Shown: one piece after another, positions 41,453 through 49,237 of the stretch | Position numbering within the stretch: the first letter of the stretch is position 1 | Layout of the letters: each line of letters begins with the position of its first letter | Assembly (NCBI RefSeq): GCF_002018875.1 | Contig: NZ_MVOL01000013.1 | Span: 124,001 to 188,000 of the forward strand | DNA length: 64,000 nt | Source of the DNA: Pseudomonas sp. MF4836 | GTDB taxonomy: Bacteria > Pseudomonadota > Gammaproteobacteria > Pseudomonadales > Pseudomonadaceae | Direction: 5' to 3' | The notes under the pieces: model-generated | Seen by the model: only the letters and a program-made list of their open reading frames with translations | Databases searched by the model: none | Told to the model about the DNA's origin: nothing | Translations under genes and position numbers: made by a program

Positions 41453-41888
41453 GGCGTTCTCGTCATCACTGCGCGCAAGCGTGAATTGAACCGGCGCGAA
41501 GGCGTCGAAACAGGGGCGTCATGAGGCGCAAACGCAGTGCGGCTCGACCATCTGTCGTCGGCTTGATCGCTGTCGGGAAGTGTATCTGCCGAAGGTTCAC
41601 TGACGTTAGTTCCAATCAGTAATCGACTATTCGAAGATGTTGCTCTGAGTCCGACTGCGGCCCGTGGGAGGCCTCGGATAGCTCATAAGCGGGCGCTGGA
41701 GAAGGGCGCCTTGGGCTGATCGTCTGTAGGAAATCAGAAAAAGTGTGCTCGTCAGTAGCCTTGGAAGGCTCGTCAGAAGAGACGTGCACCGCTGGCGATA
41801 AGCCAGGTCTGACGTGGTGAAGCAGGTTGTCTCGGTCGCATGGGCGGCTTTGACAGTGAAGCATCAAGCGATATCCGCAAATGCCATT
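41453..41888. other. Gene-free stretch between rpsU and dnaG
   Basis: No supported coding sequence is seen in these 436 bp; the short open frames here have no family features or ribosome-binding sites. The gap is much longer than the spaces elsewhere in the cluster. It probably carries the dnaG 5' leader and an internal promoter. A GCCTTGGAAGGC palindrome lies near 41759-41770. Confidence 0.5.
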
Positions 41889-41909
41889 AGCCCGGCTGAG
41901 GGCCGGGCT
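41889..41909 (-). terminator. Hairpin after rpsU (partial terminator)
   Basis: AGCCCGGC pairs with GCCGGGCT around a 5-base loop, 31 bp downstream of the rpsU stop. On the minus strand only a short TAAT follows, so termination is likely partial, as known for the rpsU-dnaG junction in E. coli, which lets rpsU be expressed more than dnaG. Confidence 0.7.
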
Positions 41910-41939
41910 TGGCAGAAGCTTGCAGCGAACGTCTGTGTA

Positions 41940-42155
41940 TTAGTACAGACGAACGGCGCGGCGCTGTTCGCGCTGAACTTTCTTGGCGTGACGCTTAACA
42001 GCGGCTGCTGCTTTACGCTTACGCTCAGAAGTCGGCTTCTCGTAAAATTCGCGGCTACGAACTTCAGCCAGAACACCGGCTTTTTCGCAGGAGCGCTTGA
42101 AACGACGCAGAGCTACGTCGAAGGGTTCGTTCTCTTTAACTTTGACGGCTGGCAT
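41940..42155 (-). CDS. rpsU: 30S ribosomal protein S21
   Basis: The 71-residue, very basic protein starts [20 protein letters not shown] and ends [14 protein letters not shown], the normal S21 sequence and length. It joins the 30S subunit near the anti-Shine-Dalgarno region. It is first in the macromolecular synthesis cluster and divergent from tsaD. A clear sigma-70 promoter lies about 90 bp upstream. Confidence 0.99.
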
Positions 42156-42239
42156 CCAGAGCTACCTTCATTCATTACCGGGGTCAACGTTCTCGTCGCA
42201 AAAATCACGGCTGAGGTCGTCGGTTTTTAAGGGTTGCGG

Positions 42240-42268
42240 ATGTTAACCCCTCATCGCTCGGAATGCAA
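42240..42268 (-). promoter_or_regulatory. Sigma-70 promoter of rpsU
   Basis: On the minus strand TTGCAT and TAACAT are separated by 17 bp, a good -35/-10 pair. It lies 85-113 bp upstream of the rpsU start, in the region shared with divergent tsaD. Confidence 0.7.
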
Positions 42269-42355
42269 AGCCTCTGATCGAAAACCGCTGGTCGGGCGCG
42301 GGAGTGGCGACTATTATGCGCGCCTTCGAATTTAGCCTCTACAAGGCGCAAACCC

Positions 42356-43381
42356 ATGCTAGTACTGGGATTAGAAACCTCCTGCGACGAGACCGGCGTC
42401 GCGCTCTACGACAGTGAACGCGGGCTTTTGGCCGATGCACTGTTCAGTCAGATCGACCTGCATCGCGCCTACGGCGGCGTGGTGCCGGAGCTGGCTTCGC
42501 GTGATCACGTCAAACGCATGCTGCCGTTGATTCGCCAGGTATTGGCGGAAGCTGACTGCGTTCCGACCGAGATCGACGCCATTGCCTACACCGCCGGCCC
42601 GGGACTGGTCGGAGCCTTGCTGGTCGGGGCTTCCTGTGCTCAGGCGCTGGCGTTCGCCTGGGGCATTCCGGCCCTGGGTGTGCATCACATGGAAGGCCAT
42701 TTGCTGGCACCGATGCTGGAAGAACAACCGCCGGAGTTTCCGTTCGTCGCTTTGTTGGTTTCCGGTGGGCATACGCAGCTGGTTCGGGTCGATGGGATCG
42801 GCCAATACGAACTGCTGGGCGAGACCCTGGACGATGCCGCAGGCGAAGCTTTCGACAAGACGGCAAAGATGATGGGGCTCAATTATCCGGGTGGTCCGGA
42901 GATTGCTCGCCTGGCGAATCAGGGCGTGGCCGGGCGCTTTGTCTTTCCGCGGCCGATGACCGACCGTCCGGGCCTGGAGTTCAGCTTCAGTGGCTTGAAA
43001 ACCTCGGCACTCAATACCTGGCAGCAACGCGTCAGTGCTGGGGACGACGGCGAGCAAACCCGTTGCGACATCGCGCTCGCGTTCCAGCAGGCGGTGGTGG
43101 AAACTTTGACCATCAAGTGCAAGCGTGCGTTGAAGCAGACCGGTTTCAAGCGTCTGGTGATCGCCGGCGGCGTGAGTGCCAACAAAGCCCTGCGTGTGTC
43201 GCTGGAAAAAATGCTCGGGGATATGAAGGGCCATGTGTATTACGCCCGCCCCGAGTTTTGCACCGATAACGGCGCGATGATCGCTTTTGCCGGCTGTCAG
43301 CGCTTGCAAGCCGGGCAGCAGGAAAGCTTGGCGATTAGCGTGCAGGCGCGCTGGCCCATGGAGCAACTGACGCCCTTGTAG
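42356..43381 (+). CDS. tsaD: tRNA N6-adenosine threonylcarbamoyltransferase TsaD
   Basis: The 341-residue protein transfers threonylcarbamoyl to A37 of ANN-decoding tRNAs, working with TsaB and TsaE. It starts MLVLGLETSCDETGVALYD, has the metal-binding HHMEGHLLAPML histidines (about 110-116), the nucleotide-binding LVSGGHTQLV, and VIAGGVSANKALR. Length matches the family. It is divergent from rpsU, the conserved arrangement. A small hairpin overlaps its stop codon. Confidence 0.98.
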   Translation: MLVLGLETSCDETGVALYDSERGLLADALFSQIDLHRAYGGVVPELASRDHVKRMLPLIRQVLAEADCVPTEIDAIAYTAGPGLVGALLVGASCAQALAFAWGIPALGVHHMEGHLLAPMLEEQPPEFPFVALLVSGGHTQLVRVDGIGQYELLGETLDDAAGEAFDKTAKMMGLNYPGGPEIARLANQGVAGRFVFPRPMTDRPGLEFSFSGLKTSALNTWQQRVSAGDDGEQTRCDIALAFQQAVVETLTIKCKRALKQTGFKRLVIAGGVSANKALRVSLEKMLGDMKGHVYYARPEFCTDNGAMIAFAGCQRLQAGQQESLAISVQARWPMEQLTPL

Positions 43382-43386
43382 GGCGT
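43370..43386 (+). terminator. Small hairpin over the tsaD stop codon
   Basis: ACGCCC pairs with GGGCGT around TTGTA. The stem includes the end of tsaD and is not followed by a T tract, so its role as a terminator is uncertain. Confidence 0.3.
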
Positions 43387-43433
43387 TAGGGGTGTTTCCG
43401 GTCAGCGAGCTTGAACGGTTTTCACCGGACGAT

Positions 43434-44003
43434 TCAGAAATGCCGTTCGCGCCCGGCAAACAGGTCGCGTAAATTGCCCCGGTGGCGCCAGACGATCAGC
43501 AGCGTGAGCACGCTCATCGGCAGTAGCGCTTCCGGTTCCTGCCAGGCCAGTAGCGGCAAGGTCAGGGGCGTGGCGATCAGTGCGGCCAGCGAGCTGGTGC
43601 GGGTCAGGTAGAACGCCAGGACCCACGCGGCCATGGCCAGCAAGGCAGCTGGCGGGTAAAGCCCGAGCAGCATGCCGGCGGCGGTGGCGACACCTTTACC
43701 GCCGCGGAAGCGAAAGTACAACGGGAACAAGTGGCCGAGAACGGCGCACAGGCCAATCCAGGCTTGTTGTTGCAGTGAAAGGCCTGCCACGGCGGCGATC
43801 AGGACGGGCAAGAGCCCTTTGCACAGGTCGCCGAGCAAGGTCAGGACGGCGAGTTTCTTGCCGGCCAGACGCAGCATGTTGGTGGCACCGGCATTGCCCG
43901 AGCCACTCATTCGCGGATCGGGATTACCCGTCAGGCGGCTGAGCAAAATGGCGAAGGACAGAGAGCCGAGCAGGTAGGCGAGGATCGCCAGTAACCAAAA
44001 CAT
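43434..44003 (-). CDS. plsY: Glycerol-3-phosphate acyltransferase PlsY
   Basis: The 189-residue integral membrane enzyme acylates glycerol-3-phosphate using acyl-phosphate, the first step of phospholipid synthesis. Conserved motifs are GSLSFAILLSRL, DPRMSGSGNAGATNMLR, and the glycine-rich FRGGKGVATAAG. About five helices are seen. It is convergent with tsaD and divergent from folB. Confidence 0.97.
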   Translation of the reverse strand: MFWLLAILAYLLGSLSFAILLSRLTGNPDPRMSGSGNAGATNMLRLAGKKLAVLTLLGDLCKGLLPVLIAAVAGLSLQQQAWIGLCAVLGHLFPLYFRFRGGKGVATAAGMLLGLYPPAALLAMAAWVLAFYLTRTSSLAALIATPLTLPLLAWQEPEALLPMSVLTLLIVWRHRGNLRDLFAGRERHF

Positions 44004-44077
44004 GCTAACTATTCCGGGCGAGGACGCCCTGATTCTAACGGCGCATTGCGCCCTTGTCGTGCTGCGGAGAAGAGTGC

Positions 44078-44431
44078 TTGGACAGAGTGTTTATCGAAGG
44101 CCTGGAAGTCGACACCGTGATCGGTGCCTATGACTGGGAGCGCGGCATCCGTCAGTGCCTGCGTCTGGACCTGAGCTTTGCCTGGGATAACCGTCCGGCA
44201 GCTGCAGGTGATGACCTGACCCTCGCGCTCGATTACGCAAGCGTCTCGTCGCGCATTCAAGCCTTCGCCGAGCAGGCGCAGTTCCAACTGGTCGAAACCT
44301 TTGCCGAGCGTCTGACCGAGGTGTTGATGAGTGAGTTTCATATTCCTTGGCTGCGCCTCAAGCTGACCAAGCCCGGCGCAGTTCCCGCCGCCACCGGTGT
44401 TGGCGTGGAGATCGAGCGCGGATGTCGCTAA
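44078..44431 (+). CDS. folB: Dihydroneopterin aldolase FolB
   Basis: The protein is 117 residues from a TTG at 44078, which follows GGAGAAGAG at 8 bp; the frame is open to 44054 but the first eight residues (MSCCGEEC) match nothing. The sequence DRVFIEGLEVDTVIGAYDWERG and LALDYASVSSRI are diagnostic, and LKLTKPGAVPAATGVGVEIER ends the fold. It makes 6-hydroxymethyldihydropterin for folate. The stop overlaps the folK start by 10 bp. Confidence 0.95.
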   Translation: MDRVFIEGLEVDTVIGAYDWERGIRQCLRLDLSFAWDNRPAAAGDDLTLALDYASVSSRIQAFAEQAQFQLVETFAERLTEVLMSEFHIPWLRLKLTKPGAVPAATGVGVEIERGCR

Positions 44432-44937
44432 CTCAGGTTTTTCTGGGGCTCGGCAGCAATATCGAGCGCGAAACCCATTTGCAGGCCGGGCTCGAGGCCT
44501 TGGCCGCGTTTCTGCAGGACATGCGCTGCTCGGCGGTGTTCGAGAGCCAGCCGGTGGGGATCAAGAGTGGCCCGTTTTTCAACCTGGTGGTGTCGGCCTT
44601 CACGGATTTGCCGTTGAACGAGCTGGATCGTCGTTTGAAGTTCATCGAGGCGGATAACGGCCGTTATGCCCCCGATCGCATAGGCCTGCCGCTGGATATA
44701 GACGTGCTGCTGTATGGCGATCTGGTTGGCAATTTCGATGGCCTGATCCTGCCCCGTGCAGAAATCCTGAAAAATGCCTTCGTGCTCTGGCCGTTGTCGC
44801 TGATGGCGCCCGAGCGCCTGCACCCGGTTGCCGGGCAGAGCCTGGGCACGCTTTGGCGAGAGTCGCAGATCAATCAGGTGCTGGCGCCCGTGGCCTTTGA
44901 GTGGCGCGGTGTGCAGCTGACTCCGCCGGGGCTCTGA
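44422..44937 (+). CDS. folK: 6-hydroxymethyl-7,8-dihydropterin pyrophosphokinase FolK
   Basis: The 171-residue kinase starts MSLTQVFLGLGSNIERE and has the pterin/ATP signature APDRIGLPLDIDVLLYGD with its metal-binding DxD. PFFNLVVSAF follows the family pattern. It transfers pyrophosphate from ATP to the FolB product, the next step of folate synthesis. The ATG lies within the end of folB (10-bp overlap), so the two are translationally coupled. Confidence 0.96.
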   Translation: MSLTQVFLGLGSNIERETHLQAGLEALAAFLQDMRCSAVFESQPVGIKSGPFFNLVVSAFTDLPLNELDRRLKFIEADNGRYAPDRIGLPLDIDVLLYGDLVGNFDGLILPRAEILKNAFVLWPLSLMAPERLHPVAGQSLGTLWRESQINQVLAPVAFEWRGVQLTPPGL

Positions 44938-44994
44938 TCGCGCCTGGCTTGGCGGTGGCGGACCTGCTGACGGGCAGGCCTGCCGGACCTGTGC

Positions 44995-46224
44995 TCAGGG
45001 GGCGTGTTGTTCCTTGTAGGCTTTCAGTGCTTTGAGGCGTTCCAGCCTCAGGGCTTCCCCCAGCTTTGGCCCCTTGAACCCTTGTTCCAGCAGCGGTTGT
45101 ACCGCGACCGCGCGTGCAGCATTGGCGGCGCCTCGCAGGTAGTCGGCCTGCGGGTAGGTGCGTGATTCCAGGCCAAGGCGCCCTCGGGCGTCCATCTCGC
45201 AGGCGGCGATAAACTCCTCGAAGCGCTGCGGGCGGCGATAGATATCGAAGCTTTGCAGCAGTTCCAGCAGAGTCGAGGCCCGCAGTTCAAGGGCGCGATG
45301 ACCATGGGTGTGATATTGGCCGACTAATAGCGCCAGTTCCTGGCAGTCCCGCGGCACCTTGAAGCGTTCATTGATGGCCTTGATCGGCGCCAGCCCCTTT
45401 TGCTCATGGGCGATGTGCTGCGGCCACTCATCCTGTGCCGTCAGTCCTTTGCCCAGGTCGTGCAGCAGGCAGGCCCAGCGCACCGTCAGCGGCTGCTGAT
45501 GTTGCGCGGCCTGTTGCAGCACGCTCAAGGTATGCACGCCGGTGTCGATTTCCGGGTGATGCGCTTCAGGCTGAGGAACGCCGAACAGGGCGTCGACCTC
45601 GGGCATCAGCACCTTGAGGGCGTTGCAATCGCGCAACACCTGGATAAATACCTGAGGCTGGTTTTCCATCAGGGCGCGGGAGATTTCCTTCCAGCTGCGT
45701 TCGGCGGTCAGGGCTTCCAGCTCGCCTGAGGCGCTCAGTTGGCGCATCAGTTCCAGAGTCTCTGGCGCGACGGTGAAACCCAGATCGGCATAGCGCGCAG
45801 CGAAGCGGGCAACTCGCAATACCCTGAGGGGATCTTCGGCGAACGCGGAGGAAACATGACGGAGCAGGCGGGCTTCAAGATCTTGTTGGCCATGATAGGG
45901 GTCGGTCAGCACGCCCTGGGCATCCTCTGCCATGGCATTGATTGTCAGGTCTCGCCGGATCAGGTCTTCTTCGAGAGTGACCTCGGGGCTGGCATGAAAG
46001 GTAAAGCCGCCGTAGCCTCGACCGCTTTTGCGCTCGGTGCGCGCGAGGGCATACTCTTCGCCGCTTTTAGGGTGCAGGAATACCGGGAAGTCGGCCCCGA
46101 CCGGGCGAAAGCCCTGGGCCAGCATTTCTTCGGTTGTTGCGCCTACCACCACCCAGTCGATATCAGTGACCGGCTTGCCGAGCAAGCGATCGCGCACTGC
46201 GCCGCCGACCTTGTAAATCTGCAT
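44995..46224 (-). CDS. cca: Multifunctional CCA tRNA nucleotidyltransferase
   Basis: The 409-residue enzyme repairs tRNA 3' ends. The nucleotidyltransferase motif is GGAVRDRLLGKPVTDIDWVVVG with its DxD. An HD phosphohydrolase domain is present (CLLHDLGKGLTAQDEWPQHIAHE), as in the gammaproteobacterial long form with 2',3'-cyclic phosphodiesterase and phosphatase activity. It is convergent with folK. Confidence 0.97.
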   Translation of the reverse strand: MQIYKVGGAVRDRLLGKPVTDIDWVVVGATTEEMLAQGFRPVGADFPVFLHPKSGEEYALARTERKSGRGYGGFTFHASPEVTLEEDLIRRDLTINAMAEDAQGVLTDPYHGQQDLEARLLRHVSSAFAEDPLRVLRVARFAARYADLGFTVAPETLELMRQLSASGELEALTAERSWKEISRALMENQPQVFIQVLRDCNALKVLMPEVDALFGVPQPEAHHPEIDTGVHTLSVLQQAAQHQQPLTVRWACLLHDLGKGLTAQDEWPQHIAHEQKGLAPIKAINERFKVPRDCQELALLVGQYHTHGHRALELRASTLLELLQSFDIYRRPQRFEEFIAACEMDARGRLGLESRTYPQADYLRGAANAARAVAVQPLLEQGFKGPKLGEALRLERLKALKAYKEQHAP

Positions 46225-46288
46225 AAAAAACCTCCGTTAGCCCGACAGGATAACCCTTGCGTCGAACTTCCGGAGGTCTGATCTCGGC

Positions 46289-47851
46289 TTAAAGATGGAT
46301 GACGGCCAAGTCCAGGCGGCCGTAGTCACCTTCGCTGTGCTCGCCCCTGGGCGGCACGTGGTGGGTTTTCATGATCTGGTCGCCCTGCAGGGTTTCCAGG
46401 TGAATGTCGAACCCCCAGAGGCGGTGCAGATGCTTGAGCACCTCATCCGTGGAGTCGCCCAAAGGCTTGCGGTCATGTTGCTGGTGACGCAGGGTCAGCG
46501 AGCGGTCGCCGCGGCGGTCGATGCTCCAGATCTGCACGTTGGGTTCGCGATTCCCCAGGTTGTATTGCGCAGCCAGGGTTTCGCGGATGGTCCGATAGCC
46601 CCCTTCATCGTGAATGGCTGGCACCAGTAGGTCATCCTTCTGGTCATCATCGAGGATGCTGAACAGTTTCAGGTCACGGATCACCTTCGGTGACAGGTAC
46701 TGCAGGATAAAGCTTTCGTCCTTGAAGCTGCTCATGGCGAACTTGATGCTCGACAGCCAATCGGTCCCGGCCAGGTCCGGGAACCAGTGGCGGTCCTCGT
46801 CGGTGGGTTCTTCGCACATACGGCGAATATCGCGATACATGGCGAAGCCCAGGGCGTAGGGGTTGATGCCGCTGTAGTAGGGGCTGTCGAAGCCGGGCTG
46901 CATGACCACACTGGTGTGCGAGGTCAGAAACTCCATCATGAAACCGTCGGTCACCAGGCCTTCGTCATACAGGTCGTTCATCAAGGTGTAGTGCCAGAAG
47001 GTCGCCCAGCCTTCGTTCATCACCTGGGTCTGGCGTTGTGGGTAGAAATACTGGGCGATCTTGCGCACGATTCGCACGATTTCCCGCTGCCAAGGCTCCA
47101 GCAGCGGCGCATGTTTTTCGATGAAATAGAGGATGTTTTCCTGAGGTTCGGCGGGGAAGCGCGCATTGTCTTTGTCGCTGTATTTGTCAGCGCCTTTGGG
47201 AATGGTGCGCCACAGGTCGTTGATCTGCTTCTGCAGGTGTTCTTCGCGGTCCTTCTGCCGCCGCCGTTCTTCTTCGGCCGAAATCGGGTATGGGCGTTTG
47301 TAGCGGTCGACGCCGTAATTCATCAGGGCGTGGCAGGAGTCCAGCAGGTCTTCCACCGCGTCGATGCCGTGCCGCTCCTCGCACTGCATGATGTACTGCT
47401 TGGCGAACACCAGGTAATCGATGATCGAACTGGCGTCGGTCCAGGTGCGGAACAGGTAGTTACCCTTGAAAAAGCTGTTGTGGCCATAGCAGGCGTGAGC
47501 CACCACCAGGGCTTGCATGCAGATGGTGTTTTCTTCCATCAGGTAGGCAATGCATGGGTCCGAGTTGATCACGATCTCGTAGGCCAGCCCCATCTGGCCG
47601 CGGCTGTAGGATTTTTCGGTACTGAGGAAGTGTTTGCCGTAGGACCAATGGTGATAACCCAGGGGCATGCCGACTGACGCGTAGGCATCCATCATCTGCT
47701 CGGCGGTAATGACCTCGATCTGGTTGGGATAGGTATCCAGGGCGTAGCGGTCCGCGATACGGCTGATTTCGCGGTCGTAGGCCTGGATCAGCTCGAATGT
47801 CCATTCCGAGCCGGTAGAGATGGGCTGGCGTTTCTGCTCTCTGGCGGTCAT
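46289..47851 (-). CDS. SpoVR family protein (YcgB)
   Basis: The 520-residue protein is of the SpoVR/YcgB family, whose biochemical role is unknown. It has conserved blocks YGHNSFFKGNYLFRTW, EGWATFWHYTLMNDLYDEG and GINPYALGFAMYRDI. No signal peptide or membrane span is seen. It is third in the prkA-yeaH-spoVR operon; its ATG overlaps the yeaH stop (ATGA, 47848-47851). In Gram-negative bacteria the three genes respond together to starvation and stress. Confidence 0.95.
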   Translation of the reverse strand: MTAREQKRQPISTGSEWTFELIQAYDREISRIADRYALDTYPNQIEVITAEQMMDAYASVGMPLGYHHWSYGKHFLSTEKSYSRGQMGLAYEIVINSDPCIAYLMEENTICMQALVVAHACYGHNSFFKGNYLFRTWTDASSIIDYLVFAKQYIMQCEERHGIDAVEDLLDSCHALMNYGVDRYKRPYPISAEEERRRQKDREEHLQKQINDLWRTIPKGADKYSDKDNARFPAEPQENILYFIEKHAPLLEPWQREIVRIVRKIAQYFYPQRQTQVMNEGWATFWHYTLMNDLYDEGLVTDGFMMEFLTSHTSVVMQPGFDSPYYSGINPYALGFAMYRDIRRMCEEPTDEDRHWFPDLAGTDWLSSIKFAMSSFKDESFILQYLSPKVIRDLKLFSILDDDQKDDLLVPAIHDEGGYRTIRETLAAQYNLGNREPNVQIWSIDRRGDRSLTLRHQQHDRKPLGDSTDEVLKHLHRLWGFDIHLETLQGDQIMKTHHVPPRGEHSEGDYGRLDLAVIHL

Positions 47852-49119
47852 GTCACTAACCTGCGCTGGAAGAGTTCACGGAAGACCGGATAGATATCTC
47901 CGGCCGAGACCAATTGCTGCTGGGCGAAGGTGTCAGAAAAGGCGTCGGCGATTCGCTCGTATTCGAACCACAAGGCCTGGTGTTCACGTGGGGTTATTTC
48001 CACGTAGGTGTAGTACTGCACGAAGGGCATGATCTGATTGATCAGGATGTCCCGGCAGATCGGTGAGTCGTCGTTCCAGTTATCACCGTCCGACGCCTGG
48101 GCTGCGTAGATGTTCCATTCGTTGCTCGGATAACGTTCGGCCATGATCTCCTGCATCAGCTTCAGGGCGCTGGAGACGATAGTGCCGCCGGTTTCCCGGG
48201 AGTAGAAGAACTCCTCCTCGTCGACTTCCCTGGCGCTGGTGTGGTGACGAATGAAGACGACATCGATCTTGTCGTAATTGCGCTTGAGGAACAGGTACAG
48301 CAGGATAAAAAAGCGCTTGGCGATGTCCTTGGTCGCCTGGGTCATGGAGCCGGAGACGTCCATCAGGCAGAACATGACGGCCTTGGAACTGGGGTTGGGT
48401 TGCTTGACCAGCAGGTTGTACTTCAAGTCGAAAGTATCGAGGAAGGGCACGCGATGGATGCGCGCGCTGAGTTTCTCGATTTCTGCTTCCAGTTCCTGGA
48501 TATCGCCGAAGTTGTCCGGTTCTTCCCGCTTTAATCGGGCCAACTCCTCTTTTGCTTCCCGTAGCTTGGCGCGGCTACTGCCGGACAGGGCGATGCGCCG
48601 TGCATGAGCCGAGCGCAGGGTGCGGATGATGTTGATGCGCGACGGGTTGCCTTCGTTGCTGATGCCGGCGCGTACGGTCTTGAAGGTATCAGTGCCGGTC
48701 AGGTTGCGTTTGACCAGGTTGGGCAGTTCCAGATCCTCGAACATGAATTCGAGGAATTCCTCCTGGGTAATCTGGAACACGAACTCGTCCATGCCCTCGC
48801 CGGAGTTGCCGGCCTTGCCCGGACCTTTGCCGCCGCCGCCCCCTTGCGGGCGGGCGATATGCTCGCCGCTGGTGAACTCCTTGTTGCCGGGATGCACCAC
48901 GGTCTGTTTGCCGCCGCGGCCATGGTGAAGCACCGGCTCGTCGATATCGCGACCGGGAATGCTGATTTGTTCGCCATGCTCCATATCGGTAATGGAGCGG
49001 CGGCTGACGGCCTCTTCGACGGCCTTTTTGATGTGATCACGGTAGCGCCGCAGGAAACGCTGGCGGTTTACCGTGCTCTTGTTCTTGCCATTGAGACGTC
49101 GGTCGATCACATAGCTCAT
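47848..49119 (-). CDS. YeaH/YhbH family protein (DUF444)
   Basis: The 423-residue protein belongs to the DUF444 family. It has an N-terminal charged part with VSRRSITDMEHGEQISIPGRDI, a glycine-rich stretch (about 92-107) and a von Willebrand-like segment with MFCLMDVSGSMTQATKD, a MIDAS-type DxSxS metal site. It acts with the PrkA kinase. It follows prkA after a 118-bp gap with an inverted repeat and overlaps SpoVR. Confidence 0.94.
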   Translation of the reverse strand: MSYVIDRRLNGKNKSTVNRQRFLRRYRDHIKKAVEEAVSRRSITDMEHGEQISIPGRDIDEPVLHHGRGGKQTVVHPGNKEFTSGEHIARPQGGGGGKGPGKAGNSGEGMDEFVFQITQEEFLEFMFEDLELPNLVKRNLTGTDTFKTVRAGISNEGNPSRINIIRTLRSAHARRIALSGSSRAKLREAKEELARLKREEPDNFGDIQELEAEIEKLSARIHRVPFLDTFDLKYNLLVKQPNPSSKAVMFCLMDVSGSMTQATKDIAKRFFILLYLFLKRNYDKIDVVFIRHHTSAREVDEEEFFYSRETGGTIVSSALKLMQEIMAERYPSNEWNIYAAQASDGDNWNDDSPICRDILINQIMPFVQYYTYVEITPREHQALWFEYERIADAFSDTFAQQQLVSAGDIYPVFRELFQRRLVT

Positions 49120-49148
49120 GGTGGCCCTCCGGGCAGCTTCAAGTTGTG

Positions 49149-49234
49149 AGCTGCAAGCTGCAAGCAGAAGCGACTACCCGGATGTCCGGTTCACACACTT
49201 CTTTCTTACAGCTTGTAGCTAGAAGCTTGCAGCT
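49149..49234. repeat. Inverted repeat between prkA and yeaH
   Basis: AGCTGCAAGCT at 49149-49159 is the exact inverted copy of AGCTTGCAGCT at 49224-49234; further AAGCT/AGCTT units surround both arms. AGCTTGCAGCTTG-type repeats occur between genes in pseudomonads. It could form a stem separating prkA from yeaH mRNA. Confidence 0.65.
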
Positions 49235-49237
49235 GCG

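Noticed and set aside
4125..41726. The 14-mer GGGCTGATCGTCTG occurs at 4125-4138 and again at 41713-41726, both in gene-free DNA.
   Set aside because: A few 14-base matches are expected by chance in 64 kb, and flanking bases do not match.
41616..41867. A possible 83-residue small protein in the rpsU-dnaG gap on the minus strand.
   Set aside because: No ribosome-binding site, no family features, and composition like random translation.
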